This document shows, piece by piece, positions 1 through 11,010 of a stretch of 40,835 nt of DNA (positions are counted from its first letter, which is position 1; each line of letters begins with the position of its first letter). The notes under the pieces are model-generated. The model worked only from the letters and a program-made list of their open reading frames with translations. It ran no database searches and was not told the DNA's origin. The stretch lies in contig SGPL01000303.1 of the NCBI GenBank assembly GCA_004802705.1, positions 1 through 40,835 of the forward strand, read 5' to 3'. Both the position numbers and the translations under genes were made by a program. Origin of the DNA: Bondarzewia mesenterica (lineage: Eukaryota > Basidiomycota > Agaricomycetes > Russulales > Bondarzewiaceae).

Positions 1-147
1 ATCAACCTAATGTAAGGTGAAGTCCATCTATCTAATGGTTCGCATTTTGTAGATCTAGACCGGTTGAAAAGGGACATTAAAAAGGCTATTTTCACCTGTT
101 CTGAAACAACCGTTGTCCAGATGATAAACGCAACTTTCCGGTGGAAT

Positions 148-1868
148 TCACTTGTATGTCGGATTATTCTTCCGTACTTTCCGAGTGATCAACCGGATGG
201 GTTTCATCCATTCTGGACACTATAGTGGAGGAGAGGGGACGGGGACGTACCGGTGCGCTCGAGGCTTTTGAGGTCGCACTCTAGTCTGTGCGACTTTTTC
301 CACCCCTCAACCTGGCACGTTTTTGAGCAATAGAGCGTCGTCTGGCATTTGGAACATTTTTTGAAGGAGCCTCTGGGTGCTGGTTTATGGTACTGCGACG
401 TGTAAGACAGATTCACTGTCCTTTTTTTGAAGGGAGGGGAGACGTACATGGTCACAATAAGCGATCTGCTTGCGAAAGACAGTCCATTCACTTTTAATAG
501 CCATTCTCTCCGCCGCTAGCCGCTCCAAGTTCGCCCACGCTTGCTTAGCAGACGAGCGCTTGACGCGGCTCATGAGCTCAGGATTGTTGGCACGGAGTTT
601 GTTGAGCGCGGTGTAGATGGCGACAATGACGGAGCGGTAGACGAGGTACCGTGGGATAACGTCGGACACAAGCTCGAGTGTGTAATTGTGTGCATCGGGG
701 TCGAAGGAGGAGAGAGCGGGGCTGCTGGCACGGGCGAAAGCAGTGAGGAGGCCTTCGTGGACGGATTGGAGGACCCAAGGGATGCCGGAGGTGCACTCCA
801 GGAGGTTGCGGAGGAATCCGGTGCTCGAGATGAGGGCGTCACGCGTGCTGGGGTCGGTTGAGTGTTGGAAGAGAAGGAGGAATGCGCGCGTGACCAGGCC
901 TATACCGCCTTTCTGGAGGATAGAAGCACGTAAAGGGTGGGTTGCCACGCGACTGAGGGAGACGAGGACGTCGACGTGGGTGTGTACATGATCTGGGACA
1001 AGCGGGGTGCGTTTGAGTGTGGCGTGGAGTCTGCGGAGGGCGAAGTGTGCGAGCGCGTCAGAGGTTTTCTCGCTGTGTTCCAAGACCTCGTCGAACTTTA
1101 CGGAGGACGCGTCGAAGATGACGTGGTGGAAGGCGGCGGCGGCTGCCGGGATGGGGAGACGGCGATTGGAGGGGGAGCCTTCGTCATCTCGAAGCCAAAG
1201 GATGGTGGCGAGGCGGAGGAGCCCAGGGGTGGAGGAGACGACGCGTTGGATGTGGTCTGGGTTGGTGATAGAGTAGAGGGCGTAGGAGATCATCTCAAAC
1301 ACGTTCCGCCGCTGGGCTTCGTCATGAGGCTTGCCCGAGTGCAAAGTGTAAAAGATGGTCATCCAGCGGAAGATGCCTGGCCAGCCGCGAAGGATTGGAG
1401 TTAAAAGCGGGGAGGATGGGGCCGCGGTGGCAAAGAAGGGACCAAAATTGCCCAGGGCTTGAAGAGAGAGGAGGCCGCGCTCGGCTGCATAGACGGCGGG
1501 GGAACGCGGGGCGGCAGGGCGAGTTGGATCTGGTGCTTTCTGGTACTCGAGGTGTGAACAGAAGAGAGAGACAATTTGTGGTGTTTGGAGGACGGGAAGG
1601 GCCTGTATGTTGTTGGTAACGGCCATGATATCAAGCAGGGAGCCATCTTGGGCAGCGCGGATGACCTTGTGGGTGAATTGGCTTGGAGGTACTTACATTA
1701 AGAGGATTCGATGGAGACAAACCTGTGACGGGTTGGATTGCAAACGAAGGAGGATCCGTGAATAGTCGGCTTGTGAGACTGGAGGAACGCTCATCATCGA
1801 TATTGACAAAACTGTTGTTTGCGGCACAAGTTAATGCCGCAGCTTCAACAAGACCAGTCGGTGTATCA
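148..1868 (-). CDS. MYND-type zinc finger protein (5' end unresolved)
   Basis: The C-terminal part carries a MYND zinc finger: after joining the exon ending at 448 to the exon starting at 392, the order is C-D-H, then KKCSKC, YCSKTC and WKKSHRLEC, which is the usual Cys/His spacing. MYND fingers bind zinc and act in protein-protein contacts. The roughly 400 residues before it are helical and typical of Agaricomycete MYND proteins of unknown role. Introns seen: 1696-1666 (31 nt), 447-393 and probably 250-213, which would move the stop to 148; without the last splice the protein ends at 204. The upstream exon (1697 to about 1868) reads well in frame (TDPPSFAIQPVTGLSPSNPL) but has no in-frame ATG, so the start is either in an unseen exon or lost. 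The ATG at 1626 opens a long ORF but probably lies inside the protein. Confidence 0.75.
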
Positions 1869-1966
1869 CTGTTGTATCACAGCACCACCGTACTCACCTG
1901 TATCACCTCCTAGTCAAGGCTCTAGTTGAACGAGTGCGAGTTTCCTTCTCCTGAAGCTACATTATG

Positions 1967-1976
1967 GCTATATAGT
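1967..1976 (-). promoter_or_regulatory. TATA-like box of the MYND gene
   Basis: On the minus strand the sequence CTATATAG lies about 100 nt upstream of the first recognisable coding exon of the MYND gene. It sits in the divergent space shared with the hydrolase gene starting at 2123. The assignment rests on motif and position only. Confidence 0.35.
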
Positions 1977-2122
1977 ACAAACGGTGAGTATGTATCGTTC
2001 ATCAGATGCAACTCTGAGGCGGTGTAGTGACTTTCACTGTTTACTGGTCAGCATCCCGCAGTCCTTTAAATTGAAACACCTATTCTTGGGCCTCGACACT
2101 CACCACCAAAGATACGATATCA

Positions 2123-3088
2123 ATGGCAGCTTGCGAGTGCATCGAAGGGAAGATCCCGTACACTGTGAACGGAGAAACGTTCGTCACATACTACAAGCTG
2201 TTTGGCACCCTTTTCACTTCTTCCAATCCTCCGCTCGTCGTTCTCCATGGCGGACCCAGTTTGTCGCATGACTATCTCCTCCCTCTCTCCGACCTAGCTT
2301 CCCTTGACAATCCGACACCTGTTATCTTCTACGATCAACTCGGCACCGGTCGCTCCACGCATCTACCATCGAAACCGTCCTCATTTTGGTCCATTGACCT
2401 GTTTGTATCAGAGCTTGAGAACCTCTTGTCTCATTTCTCAATTCCCGACTCGTTTGATCTTCTCGGACATTCGTGGGGCGGTATTTTAGCCGCAGAATTC
2501 ATCATCCGCAGGCAGCCCAAAGGACTCAGGCGCGTCGTCCTCTCCAATACCCTCGTTTCTGCGAGGCTGAGGAACGAAGCCGGTGCGAGGTTGAGAAAAG
2601 CGCTGCCCGGGGACATACAGGAGATTTTGAGACGTCACGAAGAGGAGGGTACGACAAAGGCGGTAGAGTACACGCAAGCAATATTCAAGTTCTATCAGAA
2701 GCACTTGTGCAGGATACAGCCATTCCCCGAGGAGCTTCTTTACTCGTTCAAGCAGTCGGAGCTCGACGATACCGTGCTCAAAAATATGTATGATTTTCCT
2801 CTGATCTCCTGTCAGGCGCAATACAAACTATCTTTCAATACTTTTTGTAGGCGAAAAAACGGCCTCGAGGACAAATGGGATATCAGAGACAAGGTACACC
2901 TCATCCGAGTACCGACCCTACTCCTAAACGGCGAGTACGATTTTGAGACAGACGAAGTCTGTGCGCCATTCTTTTGGGGTATTGAAAAGGTCAAATGGGT
3001 CAAATTCGCGCATTCAAGTCATGTGCCACACTGGGAGGAGCGCGAGAGGTACATCCAAGTCGTTGACGCGTTTTTGAGGGGTGCGTGA
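2123..3088 (+). CDS. Proline iminopeptidase-like alpha/beta hydrolase (peptidase S33 / L-amino acid amidase type)
   Basis: The product looks like an alpha/beta hydrolase that releases N-terminal residues or hydrolyses amino acid amides. Visible motifs are the oxyanion-loop VVLHGGP near residue 38, the nucleophile elbow LLGHSWGG with Ser about residue 117, a catalytic Asp candidate in NGEYDF and His in SSHVPHW near the C-terminus. An intron is likely at 2788-2850 (63 nt, GTATGA to TTTGTAG). Because 63 is a multiple of three, the unspliced frame also stays open, giving 321 residues against about 300 when spliced; the spliced form removes an insert that breaks the region before the Asp. There is no signal peptide, so the protein is probably cytosolic. 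It is divergent from the MYND gene. Substrate cannot be told from sequence. Confidence 0.85.
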   Translation: MAACECIEGKIPYTVNGETFVTYYKLFGTLFTSSNPPLVVLHGGPSLSHDYLLPLSDLASLDNPTPVIFYDQLGTGRSTHLPSKPSSFWSIDLFVSELENLLSHFSIPDSFDLLGHSWGGILAAEFIIRRQPKGLRRVVLSNTLVSARLRNEAGARLRKALPGDIQEILRRHEEEGTTKAVEYTQAIFKFYQKHLCRIQPFPEELLYSFKQSELDDTVLKNMYDFPLISCQAQYKLSFNTFCRRKNGLEDKWDIRDKVHLIRVPTLLLNGEYDFETDEVCAPFFWGIEKVKWVKFAHSSHVPHWEERERYIQVVDAFLRGA

Positions 3089-3374
3089 TAGATGGGGTTT
3101 CTTTCTGTTGTTAAATTAGAGGCTAAGCATGTTGAATGAGAGTCTCGAAGATATTGTATCAGTCCAGTCTTTGTCCCTAGGGTGCGTCAAGGAATTTCTG
3201 TTGGTGAGCTTTTGATATTGTCAGGTTTCTTACTCACACAGGAGGGTTCGGACTGTCTTCTGTGCGTGGGCAGTAACAGACCGTGGCTTCCTACGCGTCC
3301 CGCACCTTTGTGCGATGACTTGATAGCTCAGTAGCAACGATCCAATGAACGCAGTGATGCTTCGTTCAACTTCT

Positions 3375-3542
3375 CTAGCACAGCTCGAAATCCTTGTCGA
3401 CATGAGGGAACCCGAAGCCAACTCCGGAGCGCTCCTCACGAAACTCCCTCCACATTGCCTCTGAGGTAGCAAAATCGATGCCGGCAATGTGTATAGAATG
3501 GAGAACGCCCATGGTCTCCTCTATGCTGAGGATTGTATTCAT
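3375..3542 (-). CDS. Possible small protein of 55 residues, unknown function
   Basis: A short ATG-started frame with coding-like composition (for example GVLHSIHIAGIDFATSEAM and GVGFGFPHVDKDFELC before the stop) lies between the hydrolase and the GT8 gene. I do not recognise a family. It could be a small gene, the last exon of a gene whose other exons I cannot see, or a remnant. A longer overlapping minus-strand frame at 3230-3487 has poorer composition and was not preferred. Confidence 0.3.
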   Translation of the reverse strand: MNTILSIEETMGVLHSIHIAGIDFATSEAMWREFREERSGVGFGFPHVDKDFELC

Positions 3543-3743
3543 CGCCAGATGAAGCGGAAAGGAGACTCAATTCAGGACGGTCACACCCAAAACACAAGGA
3601 GAAGTGCGATTGCAACTGTTTGAATTGGGACGCGCTCTGATGTTCTCCAAATGAGCAAAATGCACCTACACCGTGATTTAACCCACAGATATCGATTGTT
3701 CCATGAATATGCGAAGATCAGGAGCAGCACTCACTAATCCCAA

Positions 3744-5201
3744 TTACCAATGGTTGCCCTCGAAACATTCATCCAACCCTGGCTCCTCCAACAGCTCCAT
3801 CCAAACGTTTTCCCACCACCCAATCTCCTCCTTCAGCTTTCCGCCTTTCTTCTCCTTCCGCCGGTTCAAACCCTTTTTTATGTTCTCCCGAGTCTGCACG
3901 CCACTAAACACATCCACAGGCTTCACTGATGTATAATGCACGACGCGGAGATCGTTGCGCATCGCAGTCCACATATCGGGATTGCGGAGCTTAATTGCGA
4001 GGTTCCCGTTGTACACGTAAGGGAGCCTAACCGTCTCGGCCGCGAAGTATATGTTCAAGAACGCCTGCTCCGCTTCAAGCGGCGGGAATACTGCGCGCTC
4101 AAGGTTGTGCAGCATGTGCGTGAACGTTGCGTTATCGGGGCGCAGGAAGAGCACGCCTGCATTGAACCCGAGCTTGAACCCGCCGTGTCGGTTGTCGACG
4201 AATACGTCTGGAACCGCAGCGAAATCGTATGGTAGCGCGAACAACTCGTCGAATGATTTGCGTGCGAGGGTATCCGCATCGAGGTACACGGCGGCTTTGA
4301 CTCCGAGCGCCTCCAATCCCCACAAATTCAGCTTCGTGTACTGGTCGCCGAAGCGGTAGCCCGTGCCGGAACCTTGGTGTGGGGGAGCAATAAAGGGAAC
4401 AGGATGCACCTCCCAACCGCCGGAGCGAGCAATGCAGAGTGCCTGTGCAGAGACTTTATCCGGGAGGTACATGAGGATCTTGCGCGCGCTTGTGTTAGTG
4501 AGAGTGAGGGAAAGACCGAGGGTGGCGACGGGATAAGCAAAGGCATCGGTGTACATGGAGGAGACGATGGCATGTTCGTGCTGGTCAGCCAGTTGGGGCT
4601 GTATGAGGTCCAATCGCCCGACTGAGATGTTGGGTTTCCTAGTGCCAGAACAATGAGTAAGGAGATGGAGATAGAAAACGAGAGATGGTGACAAGAATTA
4701 TTGGATTGGAGGCATGGTAATCGAATTAGGGAATTTTATCACTGGCTAGGCCAAACGATATTAACCGGCCTGCTCTCATCGGAGTCCAGTCTAGGACCGA
4801 CTCGACTTGGATTGCATCGTTTCCGTCATGTCGGCCGAGCGCAACGGACCATCCAAAGCACGACTATCCGCCTACAATCCCCCCAATCCAAGGTTGCCAG
4901 GGCCGTACCTGTCACAAGCAATCCTTATTCCAGATTACCCACCAACTTGGACCCATTGGTCCTTCGAGAGGTACAACGACGCTCCCAGAGGTAGGTTCTC
5001 GCAAAAAAAAACTCACAGTCTTTGATAATCATCTATTAAAGACGAAGGGTCCGGCGGCCATATCCACGTCGTAGCGATGAAGTAGCTGTTGAAAAGGCTC
5101 AGGAAAGCGCACGCGATGCAGAGCCATTGTTGCCGGTTTTGCGGGTAGGTTAATAAGCTCCCTTTGAAGAGGGGGAGGTAGCCGTATTTTGAGCGATTCA
5201 T
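3744..5201 (-). CDS. GT8 family (glycogenin-like) glycosyltransferase, type II membrane protein
   Basis: The exon 4638-3744 encodes a GT8 catalytic domain: an N-terminal strand HAIVSSMYTD followed by ATLGLSL, the metal-binding DxD in YLDADTL (about residue 204), NAGVLFLRP, and a late YNGNLAIKLR / VVHYTS segment. Two upstream exons complete the protein: 5201-5017 starts with MNRSKYGYLP and holds one hydrophobic segment at residues 26-48, and 4981-4916 encodes a Trp-rich stretch. The introns are 35 nt and about 277 nt; the phases match, giving 381 residues. The layout (short cytosolic tail, one anchor, lumenal catalytic domain) suggests a Golgi enzyme that transfers a sugar from a nucleotide sugar. 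The 277-nt intron is long for this window and might hide another exon. An alternative start at 4694 would lose the anchor. Confidence 0.8.
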
Positions 5202-5807
5202 GAGTGCATATAGAACCGATGGAAAAGAACGACGACTGGACACAAGAGCGAGTGGAGGTAGAGAGAGTAAATGAGGCTGCGGCGTGCGCAGTAGGAAGGA
5301 GTGCAGCTGGATTAAGGTGGGCGTTGTGACGGCGGCCGACTGATCAATGTTGAACATCGATGAGCAGCACGTCGTCAACGTTAGTGTGCATGGCACTTGC
5401 TGATGTATTCTCAGAGCCACTGCAAGACGGTCTGTGCGCGCGCCATTGTATCTTTCTTCAATAATGGTCCCGGTTGGCGGATCTATTCACTTGATCTCGC
5501 TAACTGCACAGTCGCGGACTCAGGACCACTTGATCAAGCCGACGCGTTGGCAGATATTTCCGAGAACAAAACGCCGGTGGTCAGCTCAATTGATCTGGTA
5601 TCTCTCAAGCACCAGTGCCGCCTTCACATGGACTGAGACTCACTCAAGAGGTTCCACGTCGCTCCGTTTCTGCTGGTTCTTCAACACCCAATCGTTGGGG
5701 CTTATATGGCGTTACTAAGCAGTTTCGTCCCACGATCGGCCATGAGTGCGTGCGAACGGGTATACAGTAACATCTAGTAATATCACATCAGAGCAATTGG
5801 CATTTGA
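5202..5807. other. Intergenic, no gene recognised
   Basis: This stretch separates the GT8 start from the end of the decayed epimerase copy. It contains only short plus-strand frames with no recognisable domain. It should include the GT8 promoter. Confidence 0.5.
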
Positions 5808-6670
5808 CTAGTAAAACGTCGCCTTCCAAGCAGCACAGCATGTCTCCAATTCGTCGTTCAAGATTGACTTGCGTGGTTCACATTCACTAGAAGCGTTCGA
5901 CCCAGGGTAGGCTTCGCGATGATTGAAGCACTGACGGCCATTTCGAATACTGAAAAAGCGAGCATCTAGCATTCCGTCCTTACAAGAGAGAACTGAACTC
6001 ACCGTTTGATAGTTCCTCGTAAGTTACTCGTACTTGAGTACACCTTTCTTTGCACCGACACTCGATCCCACAGTCTTCTGCAATAGTTCATCCGCTGAAC
6101 TCGCACTGATTGCCTGCCACGTCAAAATCCATGTCGCCGATGGTCTGTGCCCAACGACCCTCACATACAATCCTGTGCGTACTAGCGCATACCTTCCTCC
6201 AGCACTGCCAGGCCAATAAACTCTCCCCTCTGCAACAGGAGCGAAGAGCATACCAATTTTGAACCCGAATGCCTGTACAGCGTTCCTGGTCTGATCACTG
6301 ACCCGTTCAACGTCTCATCGATCATCATCCCATGGCCTGTTTGATTGCCGACTGCTACGCGGCAAGCTATCAAGGGTGCGTAATTGCTGTCCGTCGGTGA
6401 TATATCTCCGCGACTATCGCAGTGCACCCACATCCCGGAACTTCAGTTGTGCGAGAGTCTGGCTGCCCGTATAAAGGTTGGTTGCAGCGGCAAGGGTGAC
6501 TTTGCAGGGTCGCCTATTGCGGGGACAACTGTGGTCGAAGTGTAGGTGTCAAGGAAACCTCCGCTGCCAGTATTCTGGCTTCATGTTCTGAGCGCGTCAG
6601 ACCGCAGGCGAAGTGGTCTGCTCGACCGAAGGTGTGCACCTGGGTGGCCTACCTACTTGCGGGGCTGTGG
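5808..6670 (-). pseudogene. Decayed copy of the neighbouring NAD-dependent epimerase-like gene
   Basis: Pieces match the gene at 7138-8203 in order but in different frames. Near 6610 there is TRSEHEARILAAE against TRSEAKTKMLAAE. At 6420-6180 there is WVHCDSR and LNGSVIRPGTLYRHS against WVHGGDR and LNGIVIRPGLLYGRS. At 6250-6180 there is MLFAPVAEGRVYW against MLFAPAEKGKVVW. At 6110-6040 there is ADELLQKTV against TDDLLRRTV. At 5880-5808 there is ECEPRKS and AAWKATFY against GWEPRKT and AAWKASQ. The frames are interrupted by stops and shifts, and part of the middle is missing. The last intron position (donor after an ACG codon at about 6003) is shared with the intact copy, so it arose by DNA duplication rather than retroposition. 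Confidence 0.75.
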
Positions 6671-7137
6671 GTCGTTCAGCAAATTCAATACTGTTTCAGT
6701 GTTCTGACAGCACAGATTTCGTGGCGACGCACTAAAATCAAGATTTTGTTAGTTGTTGACGGCGCGAGGAGTTGTATTACGAGAAGTTTGGGCATTTATG
6801 TGACCGCAGCGCTCCTCATTTGACTGGGCAGCATTGCACTTTTAATTTCGTTGAAGGATTTCGTGTCTCCCAAGCATTGACAGAATATCTTCTCAGCTAA
6901 GTGAGGTCACTATCGAACTGTGTTGTCTTACCTGTATCGTGACCATGGCGCTCTCGGTATACTCCATTCTGTCTGAAACAGAGGTGCAATTCCCAATACT
7001 GTGAACTGCTGCGTTATAGAACAAGTGCGTGACCAGATTTTTCACATCTTTTGAAAGTATTGTCTGCGTCAATGGAATGATCACGTGTTGCATTCGGTAA
7101 GATACATAGCAGATATCCCCTCTGAGTCCTCCGGAAC
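6671..7137. other. Spacer between the tandem epimerase copies
   Basis: No convincing coding sequence is seen. The spacer probably holds the 3' flank of the better copy and the old promoter of the decayed copy. Confidence 0.4.
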
Positions 7138-8203
7138 TCACTGCGAGGCCTTCCAAGCAGCGTAATATGTCTCCAAACCGTCTACCAATCCGGTCTTGCG
7201 AGGCTCCCATCCAAGTAGTGTGCGCGCAAGAGTTGGCCGCACGATCTGTGAAAGACTGAGGGCCTCCTCGAATGCTTGGTGAACATCATTAGCTTTATGT
7301 CACCGATTATATTTGCGCCGGCTCACCATTGAAGGTGCCTTGTACTCATAGGCACTCTGTGCCCCCGATACTTCGACAGTTCTCCTCAGCAAATCATCTG
7401 TGGACTCACTCTGACCGGATGTTGCATCGAAAATGAGGCCGCCGATAATATGCGCCTTTTCGACAGCTTTCAGATACAGATCCGCTAGATCATCGGCATG
7501 AATAGTCGAGATCTTCCCTCCAGGCGTACCAAACCAGACGACTTTGCCCTTCTCCGCCGGAGCAAACAGCATAGCGAGGATGGACGCCGAACGGCCGTAA
7601 AGCAACCCAGGCCTGATAACGATCCCATTAAGCACCTTATCAGATACAATGACCTGTTCGAAAGCGGGCCGCCACGCAAGGAGCGGAGCGGGGTTCGTGA
7701 TCGGCGTGTTATCTGTGAAGATCCTAGTGCGATCACCTCCGTGCACCCACGTCCCGGAGGTGTAGATGTAGGACAACTTTGGCGCACCCGTGGGGCGGAC
7801 AGAGGTTGCTGCACTGGAAATGGCTTTGTGTATGCTCGCCCCGAGCGTATACACCTCCGATCCACCGATGGCGTCGATGACGGCATCTATCTCGCTAATT
7901 GTTTTGATCCATGTCTCTGGCTTGGTCAGTTCACCGACGACGGGAATGACTACGATAGAAGAGCTATGGTCAGTAAATGACTGAAGATGTAGAAGGAGGA
8001 TCGAACCAACTTTCTTCTGCTGCGAGCATTTTTGTCTTAGCTTCTGAGCGTGTTTGACCGTACACGATATGGCCTGCACGACAAAGAGCTTGGGCGGCCG
8101 GAAAGCCAATGAATCCAGATGCACTATATAAGGCGACAGAAATCAGGATTCCACTGACCATACAGAGAATCTGGACGACATACCCGAGAACTAAAACTTT
8201 CAT
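7138..8203 (-). CDS. NAD(P)-dependent epimerase/dehydratase-like protein, last exon out of frame
   Basis: This is an extended short-chain dehydrogenase (Rossmann) protein. Exon 8203-8184 and exon 8123-8011 join to give MKVLVLGASGFIG, the dinucleotide-binding GxxGxxG. Exon 7949-7327 carries DAVIDAIG, SYIYTSGTWVHG, NGIVIRPGLLYGR and STIHADDLADLYLKAVE. Introns are 8183-8124, 8010-7950 and 7326-7275. The natural C-terminus is recognisable at 7276-7138 (AFEEALSLSQIVRP, LLGWEPRKTGLVDG, AAWKASQ), but GT-AG splicing from the ATG codon at 7327 to the acceptor at 7275 enters it one base off. Either one base was lost at the acceptor or the sequence has an error. If read literally, the protein ends in about 30 unrelated residues. 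The substrate is unknown. It is the parent-like member of a tandem pair. Confidence 0.75.
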
Positions 8204-9476
8204 GGTCAACACAATAGAAACTGTTTAGTGCGGTCGAGTATGCAGTGACTGCTGAATGAAGAATTTTTTTGAGGGCAGTCCGACTAGTCAATGCCTTTAA
8301 ATACCTCTCCTTGTCCCCACATTTGATCCACATTGAACCCGAGACCGAAGTAACTGTGAGACCTATTTCAGCGATAAGATCAGGATGAGACTGTACGTAA
8401 ACCACGCGAAGCGCGCTCTGTCGCAGATGACGGATGAGATCAAGACATGTACCTGCAAAGTATGAATAACAGGACGCACCGCAGTACTAAGACGAACCGC
8501 ACATCCCGCACAACCGTCTCCAAGATTAACGCCATCGTCGATGTCATCCCGCACCACCGTCTGTCGCAGACAATGAATAAGATGTGGTCAAGGCGGCGCA
8601 AAAAGTCAAGAAGATCAGGTCATATTGTCCCATAGCAGCTAGCTATATCCCATGGTCTGCTTAGTCTGCTGACAACCCTTGGCAATCGTTGTGCATGGGG
8701 GGTGTGGAAAACGTGGAAACGTGGTTGAATTGGCTGACTACGCTAACTTAAGGTACTACTTCGTCAGCACGTCGGAATCAGCAGAATGTAAGCAAAGATG
8801 AAAAGTACGGCACAAGACGGCACAGCAAGGCACAGCAACAATCTGCAACAATATGCAGAAATCAGTAACAAGTGAAACGGAAAGATATGCAGACATATTA
8901 GCAAGATTGGGAGGGTAAGGAGTCAGAAGGCCCCACACGGGTCCACGGAGGGACAGATGGCTCAACGAAGGGAGTGGGGCTCAAGTCAAAGCGGATCCAG
9001 CTAACAAACTCGTCTGCTACACTAGCCCGGATTTCTTCCCAATAAGGGCAGTCAAAACACAAGTCACTAACATATGTACTGTCAAATATCAAAACATGGA
9101 TGATAAAAACGAAATTATTCAAACAAACGAAGTCTTGACATCACCACTTTTGATAAATTGGTTGTGTGTATGATTCAGAGCATGGCGGGGCGCCAGGCGG
9201 GCAAGAAGACCGTGTGTGCCGTTTGAGAGTCGTAACGTAAAATCGGGATGGGAAAGGTAAGGGAAAATTAAGTGGAGAACGAGCTACTTTCAAGTAAAGC
9301 AGGACCATGTGAGATGAAGATACATGAATACAAGAAAGCATTCGATCTGGACACAGACTGCAAATTTGGTCATCGTTAACGGATGGAAAACAGTATGAAG
9401 ATGAGACTTCAAGTTTTCAGTCAGTTATCATGTCTAGATCGTCCAAAGACGCCAAGCTCACCTTCTTCAACCTGCT
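8204..9476. other. Intergenic, no gene recognised
   Basis: The left part holds the epimerase upstream region, with a TATTTAAA element near 8296 on the minus strand. The rest contains short frames without domains and simple AC/AG-rich runs near 8810-8860, where GCACAGCAA-like units recur. Nothing here supports a gene. Confidence 0.45.
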
Positions 9477-11010
9477 TTAGGCCATCTTACTCCAGTCCAA
9501 CCTGGGGCGCGGAGGCAATCGAGAATGCGGATCCTGTTCGGGCGAGAATCTTGGCTCGCGGACGATATCATAGAGGATGAAATCCAGCGGGGCGTCCGGA
9601 TCAATATACCTGTAGAAATCCGAAGTCTCATCACACAGCAACATGTTGTGTTTCCGCAAGGCCATCGGTCGATCTGGTCCAGGTTTAGGATTCCTCTCAA
9701 AGCCGAGGGTTTTTCCCATTCTGCATGACACAAACAGCTTCAGCGACGGACACGCCCTCAGGAATGCATCAGCATATCGTGAGATTTTATCAGGCGACTT
9801 GAGGTCGCCTTCGTCGTCGGACTCGTCAGAGTAAATCGACCACCCATCACCTTCAACGTCGGACTCCGAGTCAAAATCGCCCTCGACGAGACACATTTGG
9901 CAAAGTGGGCTCCAGATAAAGCATTGGAGCTTGCGCATATGTTTCGAGATATGCTCCATCAGGAGTGCGTTCTCCCGCCTGGACTGTGACGAGATGAACA
10001 AGTGCGCTTCGCATATGTAGCGATTGAATCGAACTCACGTAGTCGATGTTTTCATACACTGCAAAATAAAGAAGATTTGGCGTCTTTGGCGCGAATATGG
10101 AGACCATGCGCGACGTCGCTGCGTAATCGTCCTCAAAAATCCTTCGGGCGATGTGCAAGCTGATGAGATTTTTTCCCAAAAACTTGATACATTCCGCTCC
10201 GTCGAACTCCTCCCTCGCCGACATCTCGGCGAAATTGACGCGTAAATGCGTCAAGTTGCGGTACGGCGAGTCCATGCCGAATAAAATACGGGGTTCGCCA
10301 TATAAAATGTTGCAGTGTGCAAGAGTCGTGTCAGGAATAGGGATCGGAAATTCCGTTGGCTCTGTTCCTCCTCGGTGAATGAACTCACGAAGATAACGCT
10401 GCCTCGACAGAAAATCTACAAGCTGGGTTCTCCAACCCCAGTGAGTGGTGAAACTCACTAGCTGGAATGTACAGTCGTCCAATACCCAGTAGTCATCGTG
10501 ATTGATGATCCATTTCTCTTGAAGGTTCCCCGAATGGAACCTGGACTCGAGTATTTCGAGATCTTTCAGGTTTACGAGCGTCCTGAACATGCGCGCGACG
10601 GCATTCTTATCGTCCTGGGTCGCTGGCTCCGGCGCTGCAGAGTAGACGACCAGACGTTCGACAAGGGGCGCGAGATCTGGCCTATCACGAATCGTGCGGC
10701 AGAAAAGCATGAGGTTTCCGTCGTGAACGAAAGCGTCTTGGTACAACGTCCGTTCCACCTCCTTCTTCCAAGTGCGGCAGACCAAGGCTAGCTGGTAGTA
10801 GTAGCCTCCCATATCAAAGCATTTCCTCATTTTCGTAGGATGCACAAGCTCGAGAATAATTCGATGCATTTCGAGGGGAAGACTCGGGAGCCCGAAAGGC
10901 TTGGAGATGGAAATTGTCGAGGCGCTGGAGATATCAATCAAAAGCGAATCAGGACCAACGTAAGAGAGGACTGTGGAGGTTGCGTATGCGCACAGATTGG
11001 AGTCCGACAT
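9477..11010 (-). CDS. F-box domain protein with acidic C-terminal segment
   Basis: Exon 11010-10039 and exon 9983-9477 join across a 55-nt intron (10038-9984, GTGAGT to CACAG) to give 492 residues. Residues about 41-92 form an F-box: LPSLPLEMHRIILELV, then YYQLALVCRTWKKEVERTLY. The F-box binds Skp1 in SCF ubiquitin ligases, so the protein is probably a substrate adaptor. The middle has leucine-rich-like strands typical of Agaricomycete F-box proteins but no clear repeat. After the intron there is a strongly acidic patch (DFDSESDVEGDG, SDESDDEGD). The splice acceptor was chosen because the downstream frame SRRENALLMEHISKHM then continues to the stop at 9477. Such F-box proteins are expanded and fast-evolving in mushrooms, so no target can be inferred. 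Confidence 0.85.

Noticed and set aside
541..1404. Long plus-strand open frames opposite the MYND gene
   Set aside because: They are antisense shadows of a GC-rich coding exon; low-complexity Gly/Glu/Val-rich products and no domain.
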